Shown here one piece after another: positions 26,250 through 35,633 of a stretch of 64,000 nt of DNA. Position 1 is the stretch's first letter. The number at the start of each line of letters is the position of its first letter. The notes below the pieces were generated by a model. It saw nothing but the letters and a program-made list of their open reading frames with translations. It did no database searches and was not told where the DNA came from. The stretch comes from Plastoroseomonas hellenica (GTDB lineage: Bacteria > Pseudomonadota > Alphaproteobacteria > Acetobacterales > Acetobacteraceae). The stretch is taken from assembly GCF_018129085.1 (NCBI RefSeq), contig NZ_JAAGBB010000019.1, forward strand, positions 1-64,000, read 5' to 3'. A program made the position numbers and the translations under genes.

Positions 26250-27218
26250 ATGAGTATCGTCACCACGCGCCGCGCGGCGCTCATGGGCCTCGGCGCCGCG
26301 GCGCTGGCCCGCCCCGCCCTGGCGCAGAGCGGTTTCCCGAGCCGGCCAATCCGCGTGATCATCCCCTGGGCGCCGGGCGGCACCACTGATGTGCAGATGC
26401 GCGCCCTCTGCGATGCCGCGTCCCGTCGCCTGGGCCAGCCGGTGATCGCCGACAACCGCCCGGGCGCGGGCGGCACGCTCGGCCCGGCCGCGCTGCTGAA
26501 CAGCCAGCCGGACGGCTACACGGTCGCGCAGATGCCGATCAGCGTCTTCCGCTACCCGCATATGGCGCCGCGGCCGCCCTTCGACCCGAACCAGGATTTT
26601 TCCTACATCATCCACCTGACCGGCTACCTGTTCGGGGTCGCCGTGCGCGCGGATGCGCCCTGGCAGAGCTTCGGCCAGTTCCTCGACTACGCGAAGGCGA
26701 ATCCCGGCCGCATCAATTACGGCTCGCCCGGCGTCGCCACCTCGCTGCACATCACGATGGAGCAGATCGCGACCGAGCGCGGCATCGATTGGACGCATGT
26801 GCCGTTCCGCGGCATCGCGGAGAACCTGCAATCGTTGCTCGGCGACCAGACCCATGCGCTGGCCGACAGCTCCGGCTGGGGACCGCTGGTGGAGGAGGGG
26901 CGGCTCCGCCTGCTCGTCACCTGGGGGCCGGAACGCGCCAAGCGCTTTCCCAATGTCCCGACCCTGAAGGAAAGCGGCATCGACATCGTCTCCACCTCGC
27001 CCTACGGCATCGCCGGCCCTAAGGGCATGGACCGCGGCGTGGTACGCGCCCTGCATGACGCCTTCCGCGAAGCGCTGAACGATCCGCAGCACACGGCCAT
27101 TCTCGACCGCTTCGACATGCCGATCATCTATCTCGGCCCGGACGAATATGCGGCCTTCGCGCGGCAGCAGCTCGAGGATGAAGGGCGGATGATCCGGCGC
27201 ATGGGATTGAGACTCTAA
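26250..27218 (+). CDS. TctC/Bug-family tripartite tricarboxylate transporter binding protein (1)
   Basis: A 322-residue periplasmic binding protein for a carboxylate-type ligand. A twin-arginine signal (TTRRAALMG) is followed by the Bug N-terminus FPSRPIRVIIPWAPGGTTD, the ADNRPGAGGTLG loop and HVPFRGIAENLQSLLGDQ, the family's ligand-pocket regions. No TctA/TctB membrane genes are adjacent, so it is an orphan that may share the transporter at 55.5 kb or act as a sensor. Repeat copy D and a second Bug gene follow on the same strand. The ATG is preceded by GGGAGAG. Confidence 0.92.
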   Translation: MSIVTTRRAALMGLGAAALARPALAQSGFPSRPIRVIIPWAPGGTTDVQMRALCDAASRRLGQPVIADNRPGAGGTLGPAALLNSQPDGYTVAQMPISVFRYPHMAPRPPFDPNQDFSYIIHLTGYLFGVAVRADAPWQSFGQFLDYAKANPGRINYGSPGVATSLHITMEQIATERGIDWTHVPFRGIAENLQSLLGDQTHALADSSGWGPLVEEGRLRLLVTWGPERAKRFPNVPTLKESGIDIVSTSPYGIAGPKGMDRGVVRALHDAFREALNDPQHTAILDRFDMPIIYLGPDEYAAFARQQLEDEGRMIRRMGLRL

Positions 27219-27221
27219 TCT

Positions 27222-27376
27222 GGCCTCAGGCGCCGGCGCCGCCTCCGGCGGCTTGGCTTGCGCGCTGTCGGGTGCGCACTGGCGGCGGCGGTTGGTCGCG
27301 CGCGGGGCCGCATTCGCGGCCCCGGAGCATCGCTGCGCTCGCTCCGCAGAATCTCAGGAGCGGCCTGCGGCCGCGT
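27222..27376 (-). repeat. Dispersed GC-rich intergenic repeat, copy D
   Basis: Same orientation as copy A: begins GGCCTCAGGCGCCGG three bases after the Bug stop and ends CGGCCTGCGGCCGCG. It carries the core hairpin GGGGCCGC-ATTC-GCGGCCCC. It separates two co-directional Bug genes, so it could limit readthrough between them or be a neutral insertion. It lacks the inserts of B and E. Confidence 0.85.
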
Positions 27377-27430
27377 GGTGCTTGTGCCGCGAAGGCGCCG
27401 CCAGCCCATTACCGCGGGTGATGGGCGTGC

Positions 27431-27450
27431 CCAGAAATGATGATTTCTGG
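27431..27450. terminator. Small hairpin upstream of second Bug gene
   Basis: CCAGAAAT-GATG-ATTTCTGG is a perfect 8-bp inverted repeat with a 4-base loop, preceded around 27405-27425 by a weaker GCCCAT/ATGGGC inverted repeat. It is AT-richer than its surroundings. It could be a regulator-binding site for the following Bug gene or a weak terminator; no T-tract follows. Confidence 0.4.
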
Positions 27451-27536
27451 CGCTGCCGGCCCACTCCTTAGCGTTCCTCCCGCGCCCTTCCGCGGCGCAT
27501 GAAAAGGACCGGCGCAGCCGGCGATGGGAGGAAGAG

Positions 27537-28523
27537 ATGGCTACGCGACGCGATGTCCTGGCATCGGCGGCGTGTCTCGCCGCCGCACCCTGGGCTGCCA
27601 TGGCGCAGGAAGCCTACCCGGCCCGCCCGGTGCGCATGCTGGTGCCCTATGCGCCTGGCGGCGCGACGGACATCGTCGCCCGCATGGTCGGCGAGGAGAT
27701 GCGGCGCGTTCTCGGCCAGCCCTTCATGGTCGAGAACAGGCCGGGTGCCGCAGGGATCCTCGCCGTCGAGACGATGGCCCGCGCCAGGCCCGACGGCTAC
27801 ACGCTGATGGTCGGCAACGTGACCACGAACGCAATCACGCCCGTGCTGTTCCAGCGCCGCATGTCCATCGACTACGAGAAGGAGGTGGTGCCGGTCGCGC
27901 GCTTGGCGGACCTGCCGGCCTTCCTGCTGGCCACCACCACGAATTTTCCCGCGCGCAGCCTGGCGGAGGCGATCGACTATGCCCGTCGCAACCCCGGCCG
28001 GGTGAACTACTGCAGCTCCGGCGTCGGCAGCTACCAGCAGTTCGATGCGGTGATGCTGGGCAGGCGCGAAGGCCTCGACATGACGCATGTCCCGATGCCT
28101 GGCGGCGCGGGGCCGACGATCACGGAGCTGCTGAACGGCAACCTCCACCTTTGCTTCCTCAATGTCGCGACCGCGGCCGGCATGGTGCGCGACGGCCGCA
28201 TCCGTGCCCTCGCCGTCGCGTCGGACGCCCGCCTGCCGGACTTCCCGGATCTCCCGACGATGGCAGAGCTCGGCTACCCCGGGATCGGCACCGTCGCATG
28301 GCAGGCACTCTTCGCGCCGGCGGAGACCCCGCGGCAGGTGCTGCTGACGCTGCATCGCGCGGCCCATGAAGCCCTGCGCGCCGAGCCGGTGCGGGAGGGC
28401 TTTCGCCGCCAGGGCATGCGCCCGATGCCCGAGACCTCGCTGGAGCAGACGCGGGACTGGCTGCGCTCGGAACTGACCCTCTGGCGGCGGACAACGGAGG
28501 CGGCGGCGATCGACCTGGGCTGA
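27537..28523 (+). CDS. TctC/Bug-family tripartite tricarboxylate transporter binding protein (2)
   Basis: A 328-residue exported binding protein with a twin-arginine signal (MATRRDVLAS, cleavage likely after AMAQ) and Bug signatures YPARPVRMLVPYAPGGATD, VENRPGAAGILA and ARPDGYTLMVGN. GGGAGGAAGAG gives a strong Shine-Dalgarno. A LysR gene and a PcaD-like hydrolase follow in the same direction, forming a possible uptake/regulation/hydrolysis unit for an aromatic or lactone acid, although this is inference from order only. Confidence 0.92.
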   Translation: MATRRDVLASAACLAAAPWAAMAQEAYPARPVRMLVPYAPGGATDIVARMVGEEMRRVLGQPFMVENRPGAAGILAVETMARARPDGYTLMVGNVTTNAITPVLFQRRMSIDYEKEVVPVARLADLPAFLLATTTNFPARSLAEAIDYARRNPGRVNYCSSGVGSYQQFDAVMLGRREGLDMTHVPMPGGAGPTITELLNGNLHLCFLNVATAAGMVRDGRIRALAVASDARLPDFPDLPTMAELGYPGIGTVAWQALFAPAETPRQVLLTLHRAAHEALRAEPVREGFRRQGMRPMPETSLEQTRDWLRSELTLWRRTTEAAAIDLG

Positions 28524-28545
28524 CGCAAGCCAGGTCGGCCTTGCC

Positions 28546-29505
28546 ATGGCCCGACGGCTCTCTGACACTGCCGGCGTGTCGGAAAGCTTCCGGGACCTCT
28601 CCCTCTTCGTCGCCGCCTACGAGGAGCGGTCCTTCACCGCAGCGGCCCTGCGCGAGAACGCCACCCAGCCTGGCGTGTCGCAGCACATCCGCAAGCTGGA
28701 GGACCGGCTAGGGGTTCGGCTCTTCACCCGCGGCACGGGGCCGGTCATCCCGACCCCTGCCGGCGATGCCCTCTACGGCCGCGCCGTGGAGATCCTGCGC
28801 GCGCGGGAAGCGGCGGAACGCGCCGTGCGTGCCTACGGGCACGCGCTGGAGGGCGAGGTGCATGTCGGGCTGATGCCCACCATGACGCGCTGCGCCCTCG
28901 CCCCGGCGCTCGACCGCTTCATCCGCGAGCAGCCCAACGTCATCGTGCGGATAACCGAAGCCTACAGCGCTATGCTCACGCCGCTCACCGGCACGGGTGA
29001 GCTCGACTTCGCGGTGGTGCCGGCCTTCGGCGGCACCACCGGGCTGCGCGTGCAGCCCTTCCTCCGTACGGCCGAAGTGCTGGTCTCCGCCGCCGGATCG
29101 GATCTGCCGCATATGGGCAGCATCCGCCTGGCCGATCTGGGCACGCTCCGCTTGGCACTCCCCAGTCCGCGCAACACCCGCCGACAGACGCTGGAGACCT
29201 ACTTCGCGTCCAACGCGGTCGCGGTGGAGCGCCTGGTGGAGCTGGATGCCATGCTCGGCACGCTCGACCTGGTGGCGACCGGCCATTGGATGACGGTGCT
29301 GCCGGCCATCATGATGGCGAACGAGGCGGAACGGCGGCACTTCACCGTCACCCGCCTGGCCGACCCGCCGCTGATGCTGGAGCTGGTCCTGATCCAGCCG
29401 CTGCGCCGCTCCCTCTCAGCGCCCGCCGCCGCCTTTCTCGCGGTGCTGGAGCAGGAGACGGTGCGCCTGAATGCGGGCTGGGACAGGGAAGCCCCCGCCG
29501 TCTGA
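28546..29505 (+). CDS. LysR-family transcriptional regulator
   Basis: A 319-residue regulator with an N-terminal winged helix (LFVAAYEERSFTAAALRENATQ, then SQHIRKLEDRLGVRLFTR) and a substrate-binding effector domain from ~100. It starts 22 bases after the Bug gene; GTG at 28576 is an alternative start. Unlike most LysR genes it is co-directional with its probable targets, lying between the binding protein and the hydrolase. Its ligand is likely the acid imported or hydrolysed there. Confidence 0.9.
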   Translation: MARRLSDTAGVSESFRDLSLFVAAYEERSFTAAALRENATQPGVSQHIRKLEDRLGVRLFTRGTGPVIPTPAGDALYGRAVEILRAREAAERAVRAYGHALEGEVHVGLMPTMTRCALAPALDRFIREQPNVIVRITEAYSAMLTPLTGTGELDFAVVPAFGGTTGLRVQPFLRTAEVLVSAAGSDLPHMGSIRLADLGTLRLALPSPRNTRRQTLETYFASNAVAVERLVELDAMLGTLDLVATGHWMTVLPAIMMANEAERRHFTVTRLADPPLMLELVLIQPLRRSLSAPAAAFLAVLEQETVRLNAGWDREAPAV

Positions 29506-29605
29506 CACGCATCGCGCGCGCTGATGGTGGGCCTCAGGAATGGTGATTTCGCCACTGTCCGCGGCCTCGCCTAGTGTCCAGTCCGACCAAAGGGAGACGC
29601 ATGCG

Positions 29606-30409
29606 ATGATCGAGCGGCAGGTGCAGGCATCAGGTGGCACGATCCACGCCCGGGCCGATGGCGAGGCGCGGGAAGACGCGCCATGGATCATGCTGTCCAA
29701 CAGCCTGGCCTCCGACCTCCGCATGTGGGACGGGCAGGTCCCGCTGCTGACGCGACGCTACCGCGTGCTGCGCTACGACACGCGCGGCCATGGGCGCAGC
29801 GCGGTGGTGCCGGGCGGCACCGGCATCCCGGACCTCGCGGCCGATGCCGTGGTGGTCATGGACGCCTTCGGAATCGAGGCCTGCACCTTCATGGGCCTGT
29901 CGCTCGGCGGCATGACGGCGCTGGAGCTCGCGCTCTCGCATCCGCAGCGAATCGAGCGCCTCGTCTGCTGTGACGCCTTCGCGGAGACTCCCGCGCCCGC
30001 GCAGGCGATGTGGGATGAGCGCATCGCCGCCGTGGCTTCGGGTGGCATGGACGCGATCGTGGCTGGTACGGTGGAGCGCTGGCTTTCGCCCACCTTCCGC
30101 GCGGCGCAGCCGGCGGCCACCAAAAAGGTGGCAGCGATGATCCGCGCGACGCCGGTGGCCGGCTATCAGGCCTGCGCGGCAGCGATCAAGACGCTGGCGC
30201 TGCTGCCCCATCTCTCCCGCATCGCCTGCCCGACGCTCTTCGTGGTTGGCGAACAGGATGTCGGCTCGACGCCCGCCGTGATGCAGGCCATGGCGGAGAA
30301 GGTGCCCGGTGCCCGCCTAGCCGTGGTCCCGGGCTCCGGCCATCTGCCCAACATCGACAACGCCGCCGGGTTCGAGGCGGCCGTGGCGGGGTTCCTCGGC
30401 CTGGACTGA
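29606..30409 (+). CDS. Alpha/beta hydrolase, 3-oxoadipate enol-lactonase-like (PcaD)
   Basis: A 267-residue alpha/beta hydrolase with nucleophile Ser99 in GLSLGG and a C-terminal catalytic His in GSGHLPNI. The sequences LRYDTRGHGRS and ALPFGL-like neighbours resemble PcaD, which opens the enol-lactone in the beta-ketoadipate pathway. No other pca gene is nearby, so the natural substrate may differ. AGGGAGA precedes the ATG at 29606. A 100-base gap with the LysR gene leaves room for a promoter. Confidence 0.82.
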   Translation: MIERQVQASGGTIHARADGEAREDAPWIMLSNSLASDLRMWDGQVPLLTRRYRVLRYDTRGHGRSAVVPGGTGIPDLAADAVVVMDAFGIEACTFMGLSLGGMTALELALSHPQRIERLVCCDAFAETPAPAQAMWDERIAAVASGGMDAIVAGTVERWLSPTFRAAQPAATKKVAAMIRATPVAGYQACAAAIKTLALLPHLSRIACPTLFVVGEQDVGSTPAVMQAMAEKVPGARLAVVPGSGHLPNIDNAAGFEAAVAGFLGLD

Positions 30410-30436
30410 ACGGGGTAGGCGCCGGAATTCCGGCGC

Positions 30437-31549
30437 CTATTCCGCCGCGGCCCGCGCGGCTTTGCCTCCGATGGCAGCGTTCACCGCCGGCATCACCTTC
30501 TCCGCCATCAGCTCCATCGATCGGCGGCCCAGCACCGGGTCCCGCCAGTCCTTGCCGGCATAGAGCAGGGTTCCGAAATCCCCCACCTGCTCGCGGAAGG
30601 CGAGGATCTGGTCGACCACCTTGTTGACCGAGCCGTGGAAGACCAGCCGGTCCGTGACGTAGTCGAGCGTCACCTCTTCATCCACCATGTCGCGCCGCTC
30701 CTTGAACAGCTCCGCGCGGCCGTTGCGCTTCAGCTTGGTCAGGAGGGAGCGGTAGTAATAGGTGTAGGGGCTCTCGGCGCCGGTCGCGTAGTCGCGCGCG
30801 GTCGCGTCGTCATCGGCGACGAAGATGCTCTTGGCCACGCGCCAGCGGGCGGGATTGGCCGGTCGCCCGGCACGCTCGCAGCCTTCCACGTATTTCGGCC
30901 AGTGGCTCCGCACCCAGGCCGGCATCAGGAAGTTGGCGGAGATCGGATCCCAGCCACGCGCGGCCGCCTCCGTCACGCCCTTGGAGAAAGGCGCGACGGC
31001 CGTGACGACGATCGGCGGGTGCGGGCGCTGCAGCGGCTTGGGGATGATGCCCTGGCCGATCTCGGGCAGGTAGGTCTTGGGCGTGCCGACCGTCCAGAAC
31101 TGTCCGGTGAGGTTGTAGGGCGGTTCCGTGCTCCACAGCGCCAGCACCTGGTTGATGCATTCCAGGAACATCGCATTGCGGTCGGCGCCGAGATTGCCGA
31201 AGATTTCCGCATCGGAGAGCAGCCCGCCCGGGCTGATGCCGAGGATGAAGCGCCCGTCCAGCATGTGATCCAGCATCGCCGCTTGCGCGGCCAGCGCGGC
31301 CGGATGGATGTTGGGCAGGTTCACCGTACCGGTGCCGAGGCGGATGCGCTGCGTCTGCCCCGCGAGTGCCGAGAGGAACATCATGCAGGATGTGATGTTC
31401 TCCGCCGCATCCGTCGAATGCTCGCCGACATAGGCCTCGGCATAGCCGAGCCGGTCTGCCAGTACGAAGGCGTCCTGGTCCTCGCGGAGCGATTGCCGCC
31501 AGTCCTTGCCCAGCGGGTGGATCGGCATGGTGAAGAAACCGAGCTCCAT
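30437..31549 (-). CDS. LLM-class flavin-dependent monooxygenase
   Basis: A 370-residue luciferase-like TIM-barrel enzyme using reduced FMN and O2. ELGFFTMPIHPLG at the start, EAYVGEHSTD near 40, RIRLGTGTVNLPNIHPA near 70 and MLDGRFILGISPGG near 95 are conserved in this class. The flavin reductase encoded two genes upstream on the same strand is the natural FMNH2 source. A Gfo/Idh dehydrogenase lies between them. Substrates in this class range from terpenes to sulfonates; none can be assigned here. Confidence 0.88.
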   Translation of the reverse strand: MELGFFTMPIHPLGKDWRQSLREDQDAFVLADRLGYAEAYVGEHSTDAAENITSCMMFLSALAGQTQRIRLGTGTVNLPNIHPAALAAQAAMLDHMLDGRFILGISPGGLLSDAEIFGNLGADRNAMFLECINQVLALWSTEPPYNLTGQFWTVGTPKTYLPEIGQGIIPKPLQRPHPPIVVTAVAPFSKGVTEAAARGWDPISANFLMPAWVRSHWPKYVEGCERAGRPANPARWRVAKSIFVADDDATARDYATGAESPYTYYYRSLLTKLKRNGRAELFKERRDMVDEEVTLDYVTDRLVFHGSVNKVVDQILAFREQVGDFGTLLYAGKDWRDPVLGRRSMELMAEKVMPAVNAAIGGKAARAAAE

Positions 31550-31564
31550 AGGTCTGTTCCTCCT

Positions 31565-32581
31565 CTAGTCGGCCATGGTCCGCGCCAGGGCGGCGAGGCG
31601 GACGGGTGCGCCATGCGCGACGGAATCGCGCACCGCTTCCAGCACGGCCACGTTGCCGATCTTCTCGGCGTCGGTGATGGGATAGGGGGCCTCGCCCCGG
31701 ATGGCGGCGGCGAAGGCGTGCAGGTTCAGCAGCACGGCATTCTCCCAGGCGTGCTCCTCGGACCAGCGCGTGGCTCCCTTGGGTTGTACCGTCAGTGTTG
31801 CCGGGCCTGGGGTATCGGGATGCGAGGCATTGCGGATCTCCGCCCAGCCCTCTGAGCCGAAGACCCTGATACCGATGAACAGCGGCGTCTCCAGGATGGC
31901 GCTGGCGAAGGCGGTGGCGCCGGAGGCGAAGCGCATCTGCACCGAGACGATGTCGCCATTCGGCCGGTCCGAGACGATGCCGGCGGCGGCGGCATAGACC
32001 TCCATCGCCGGGCCGAAGAGCTCGAGGAAGGCGTCGGTGAGATGGATGCCCATGCCGGTCATGGCGGCGGGGTTGCGCGGATCGGCGCGCCAATCGCCCG
32101 GCTTGATATGGGTGAGCTTGTCATGGCTGAAATTCGCTTCGCCATGCAGAAGCGTGCCGAGCGCGCCGTCCCGGATCAGGCCGCGCAAGCGCCGCATGGC
32201 GGGCTCGTAGCGGCGCTCATGGCCGACGCCGAGCACGACGCCGGCGGCGCGGCAGGCGGCGACGGACGCCTCGGCATCGGCGCGGCGCATCGCCAGCGGC
32301 TTCTCGCAGAAGACGTGCTTGCCGGCGACGGCGGCGGCCAGCACCTGATCGGTGTGGAGGTTTTGCGGCGTGCAGAGGATGACCGCCTCCACCGCCGGAT
32401 CGGCCAGGGCTTCCTCCAGGCTTGGGGAGATCGCCAGACCGAACTCGCGCGCGAATTCGGCGTTGGCCGCGACCGCGGGCTCCACCGCCCGCACCACGCG
32501 GATCGCATCCGAACCCGCCAGGCTGCGGGTGATCTGACGCCCCCACCAACCCAGCCCCGCCACCGCCGCCTTGATCGTCAT
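31565..32581 (-). CDS. Gfo/Idh/MocA-family oxidoreductase (1)
   Basis: A 338-residue NAD(P)-dependent dehydrogenase. The N-terminal Rossmann motif is GLGWWGRQITRSL, CTPQNLHTDQV and CEKPLA (catalytic-type Lys) follow, and a C-terminal GFO domain starts near ~130. A His in GMGIHLTDAF matches the usual active-site region. It lies 15 bases upstream of the monooxygenase and 11 bases downstream of the flavin reductase, so the three genes are one operon. The substrate is probably a cyclic polyol, sugar acid or related compound. Confidence 0.9.
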   Translation of the reverse strand: MTIKAAVAGLGWWGRQITRSLAGSDAIRVVRAVEPAVAANAEFAREFGLAISPSLEEALADPAVEAVILCTPQNLHTDQVLAAAVAGKHVFCEKPLAMRRADAEASVAACRAAGVVLGVGHERRYEPAMRRLRGLIRDGALGTLLHGEANFSHDKLTHIKPGDWRADPRNPAAMTGMGIHLTDAFLELFGPAMEVYAAAAGIVSDRPNGDIVSVQMRFASGATAFASAILETPLFIGIRVFGSEGWAEIRNASHPDTPGPATLTVQPKGATRWSEEHAWENAVLLNLHAFAAAIRGEAPYPITDAEKIGNVAVLEAVRDSVAHGAPVRLAALARTMAD

Positions 32582-32592
32582 CCCTTTGCCCC

Positions 32593-33132
32593 TCAGGCCG
32601 TCAGCGCCACGGGCACGCCGTACTGGCCGCCATGGAAGACCAGCGGCGCGCCGTCGCGATGCGTGACGTGGCGGATGCGGCCGATCAGAATCAGATGATC
32701 CCCGGCGCCGACCACCTCATGCGTGTCGCATTCGAAGCTGGCGAGGCATCCGGGCAGCAGCGGGCAGCCACCATGTCCGGGCTCCCAGGCCAGGCTCTCG
32801 AACCTGTCGGCCATCGGCGTCGCGAAGTGGCGCGACAGCGCGCCCTGCGTGGCGGAGAGAATGTTCACCGCGAAGCAGCCGGCATCCACGAAGCCGGTGA
32901 GCGCGCGCGCCTGCCGCCGCAGGCTCCAGAGCACCAGCGGCGGATCGAGAGAGACGGAGGAGAAGGAGTTCACTGTCATCCCCTCCAGCTCGCCCGTCCT
33001 GGTGCGGGTGGTGATGATGGCGACACCCGTCGCGAAGCGGCCCATCGCCTGCCGCAAGGCACGCGGCTCGGGCGCCGCGGTGCAGTCGATGCGGACCGGC
33101 GTCGCCGGTGTTGCGATAGTCGAGACGCTCAT
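32593..33132 (-). CDS. Flavin reductase (HpaC-like)
   Basis: A 179-residue FMN-binding split-barrel protein that supplies reduced flavin. RQAMGRFATGVAIITT near residue 25, GMTVNSFSSVSLDPPLVLWSL and FAVNILSATQ are family hallmarks. Being first in the operon with an LLM monooxygenase, it is the obvious partner of a two-component monooxygenase. The 242-base gap to the divergent Gfo/Idh gene holds the promoters; no operator was recognised there. Confidence 0.9.
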   Translation of the reverse strand: MSVSTIATPATPVRIDCTAAPEPRALRQAMGRFATGVAIITTRTRTGELEGMTVNSFSSVSLDPPLVLWSLRRQARALTGFVDAGCFAVNILSATQGALSRHFATPMADRFESLAWEPGHGGCPLLPGCLASFECDTHEVVGAGDHLILIGRIRHVTHRDGAPLVFHGGQYGVPVALTA

Positions 33133-33374
33133 GCGCCAGCCTCCCCGGCGGACAGGACATCGCCGCTGGCCGGACCATGGCGAGGCCGCGGGAGCACCGG
33201 AACCAATCTTTTCGACTGTCCCGCATCAGGGAACGTGATGGGGCAGGCCGGCCGGGCGGATACCGAAATCCTATGGGGTGGATGGCGAAGCCTTATTGGG
33301 CGCCCTTCGCGCGCATCGCTAGCATCCCGGCATTGCGGATCCGGGCATCAAGAACGGGCGGGAGAGGGAACGGC

Positions 33375-34460
33375 GTGAGACAGATCGAAGCGGCGATCGT
33401 CGGCACCGGCTGGTGCGGCGGCATCCGGGCGGAGGCCCTGTCGCGCAACCTGCTGGTCTCCAAGCTGCACATCGCGGAGAACCGCGAGGAGCGGCTGCGC
33501 GAGGTCGAAGCCCTGACCGGCGCCGCCACCGCCACCACCAACTGGCGCACACTGCTGGACAACCCGGATATCGAGGCCGTCTACATCTGCGCGACGCCCG
33601 AGCAGAACCATTTCCCGATGGCGCGCGCGTTCCTGGAGCAGGGCCGCCACGTCTTCCTGGAGAAGCCCCTGGCCCTGACGCTGGAAGAGGGGGATGAGCT
33701 GGTGGCGCTGGCCCGCCGCCAGGGCGTGAAGTTCACCATCGGCTACTCCCAGCGCTTCTCGCCCAAATACGCCTACGCGAAGAAGCAGGTGGCGGACGGC
33801 GTGCTCGGCGATCCCGTCAGCGTCCTCATCAGCCGCCATATCGGCCGTGGCCTCGGCAAGAAGATCAGCGGCCGCGTGAAGCTCTCCCCTGCTGCGATGG
33901 AGGCGACGCACGACATCGACTTCGTGCTCTGGTGCCTTGCCCCGGCACGCCCGGTGAAGGTCTACGCGCAGGAGGTGCGCAAGGTGATGGCGCCGGTGAA
34001 CGGCGCGCCGGACTGCAACTGGATCATGATCACCATGGATACCGGCGTGGTGGTCACGATCGGCGCCGGCTGGATCCTGCCGCCCGGCTACCCGAACTTC
34101 TCCTCCACCTGGATCGAATTCGTGGGATCCGAAGGCGCGCTGATGGTGGATGACACGCACCGGGATATCGCCCTGATGCGGATGAGCCAGCCCGGCTCGG
34201 TCTTTCCGCTCTCGACCATGCCTGGTGAATATGTCGGGCATGTCTATGCCGGCGCCATGGCGCCCGAGACGGATGCCTTCATCGAGGCGGTGATCCGCGA
34301 CCGCGAGCCGCTGGTCACGCCCGAGCAGGCGCTGCTCGCGATGGAAGTCTACACCGCCGCCGATCTCTCCATCGAGACGGGGGAGGTGGTGCACCTGCCG
34401 CTGCTGCGGAACCCGCAGGCCGAGCGGCTGTCGCTGACCTTGACGGAGGGTGTGCTGTGA
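33375..34460 (+). CDS. Gfo/Idh/MocA-family oxidoreductase (2)
   Basis: A 361-residue NAD(P)-dependent dehydrogenase with Rossmann motif VGTGWCGGIRAEAL, ATPEQNHFPMA and LEKPLALT, and a C-terminal substrate domain with a His in ATHDIDFVLW. The GTG at 33375 has a GGAGAGGGA Shine-Dalgarno. Its stop overlaps the GTG of a second family member, making a coupled pair. A Bug binding protein and an ACMSD-family amidohydrolase follow. It is divergent from the monooxygenase operon. Confidence 0.88.
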   Translation: MRQIEAAIVGTGWCGGIRAEALSRNLLVSKLHIAENREERLREVEALTGAATATTNWRTLLDNPDIEAVYICATPEQNHFPMARAFLEQGRHVFLEKPLALTLEEGDELVALARRQGVKFTIGYSQRFSPKYAYAKKQVADGVLGDPVSVLISRHIGRGLGKKISGRVKLSPAAMEATHDIDFVLWCLAPARPVKVYAQEVRKVMAPVNGAPDCNWIMITMDTGVVVTIGAGWILPPGYPNFSSTWIEFVGSEGALMVDDTHRDIALMRMSQPGSVFPLSTMPGEYVGHVYAGAMAPETDAFIEAVIRDREPLVTPEQALLAMEVYTAADLSIETGEVVHLPLLRNPQAERLSLTLTEGVL

Positions 34461-35578
34461 TCCGGCCCACACAGAAGAAGCGCCTCGGCCTCGCCATCAT
34501 CGGTGCCGGCCGCGTCGGGCTGTTCCGCGGCGGCGTGGCGGCACGCCATCCCATGGTCGACTGGATCGGCATCGCCGAGATCAAGCCCGAACGCGGCAAG
34601 CAGGTGGGGGAGGTGATCGCTGCCGACTATGTCACCGCGGATTACAAGGAGCTCCTCGCACGGCCAGAGGTGAACGCAGTGATCGTCGCGACCGACGAGC
34701 ACCTGCATGTCGGCCCGATCATGGCGGCGGTGGAGCGCGGCTTGCCGCTGCTGATCGAGAAGCCGCTGGCGACCGACCTCAACGAATCCGTGCGCGTGAT
34801 GAACGCTATCCAAAAATCCGGCGTGGATGCGGTGGTCGGCTATACCCAGCGCTTCCGCCGGCGTTGGCTGGCGGCGAAGGAGAAGGTGGCGAACGGCTCG
34901 CTCGGCGACGTGACGATGGTGACGTCGCGGGCCTTCATGAACCGCCTCGTCGCCATCGACAATTATCGCCGCACGGACAAGCCCGAGACCATCTCGCCCA
35001 TGGTCATCTCCGGGACGCATGCGCTCGACATCGTCATGTGGATGATGGAGGCCAAGCGCCCGGTCGAGGTCTATGCGCGCTCCGTCGACAAGGTGCTCGG
35101 CCCGGAATGGAAGGGCATCGATGCCACCGCCGGCCTCATCACCTTCGAGGATGGCAGCCTGTACCACCTCAATATCTCCTGGGCCTTGCCGGTGAGCTGG
35201 CCAGGCGCTGTCTACAGCCTGGAGGTCGGCATCAACGGCACCGAGGGTGTGCTGACGATCGACGACACCCACCGGGACATCGTGCTGGCCGTCAGCAAGC
35301 CGACTTCGGAAGGCTATGCGCCGGACAAGCAGCGGCTGGTGGATTTCCTCGGCTCCTACCCGCCGGGTGACATGGCGCTGGGTGAGCTGCGTGGGCCGAT
35401 GCGGGAGGAAACGGTCTCCTGGCTCGACCGCGTCTCCCTTGGCGTGCCCACGCAGGCCGCCACCGCGGCGGAGGCGCATGACCGGCTGATGCTGACCAAG
35501 GCGCTCGACCTCTCGGCGAAGCTGAAGCGACCCATCCACCTGCCGCTGGATGCGGCGGATGTGGCGCGCGCCGCCTGA
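34457..35578 (+). CDS. Gfo/Idh/MocA-family oxidoreductase (3)
   Basis: A 373-residue paralogue of the preceding gene, starting in a GTGA overlap. It has IIGAGRVGLFRGGVA, ATDEHLHVGPIM, IEKPLATDL and an active-site His in SGTHALDIVMW. Tandem coupling suggests the two proteins act on consecutive steps or form a heteromer. The nearby Bug protein and amidohydrolase make catabolism of an imported carboxylated compound plausible. Confidence 0.88.
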   Translation: MIRPTQKKRLGLAIIGAGRVGLFRGGVAARHPMVDWIGIAEIKPERGKQVGEVIAADYVTADYKELLARPEVNAVIVATDEHLHVGPIMAAVERGLPLLIEKPLATDLNESVRVMNAIQKSGVDAVVGYTQRFRRRWLAAKEKVANGSLGDVTMVTSRAFMNRLVAIDNYRRTDKPETISPMVISGTHALDIVMWMMEAKRPVEVYARSVDKVLGPEWKGIDATAGLITFEDGSLYHLNISWALPVSWPGAVYSLEVGINGTEGVLTIDDTHRDIVLAVSKPTSEGYAPDKQRLVDFLGSYPPGDMALGELRGPMREETVSWLDRVSLGVPTQAATAAEAHDRLMLTKALDLSAKLKRPIHLPLDAADVARAA

Positions 35579-35633
35579 TCCACCGCGGGCGCCGGCCTCC
35601 GCGGTGAGCGGCCGGCACGGGGAGGAGAAGACG

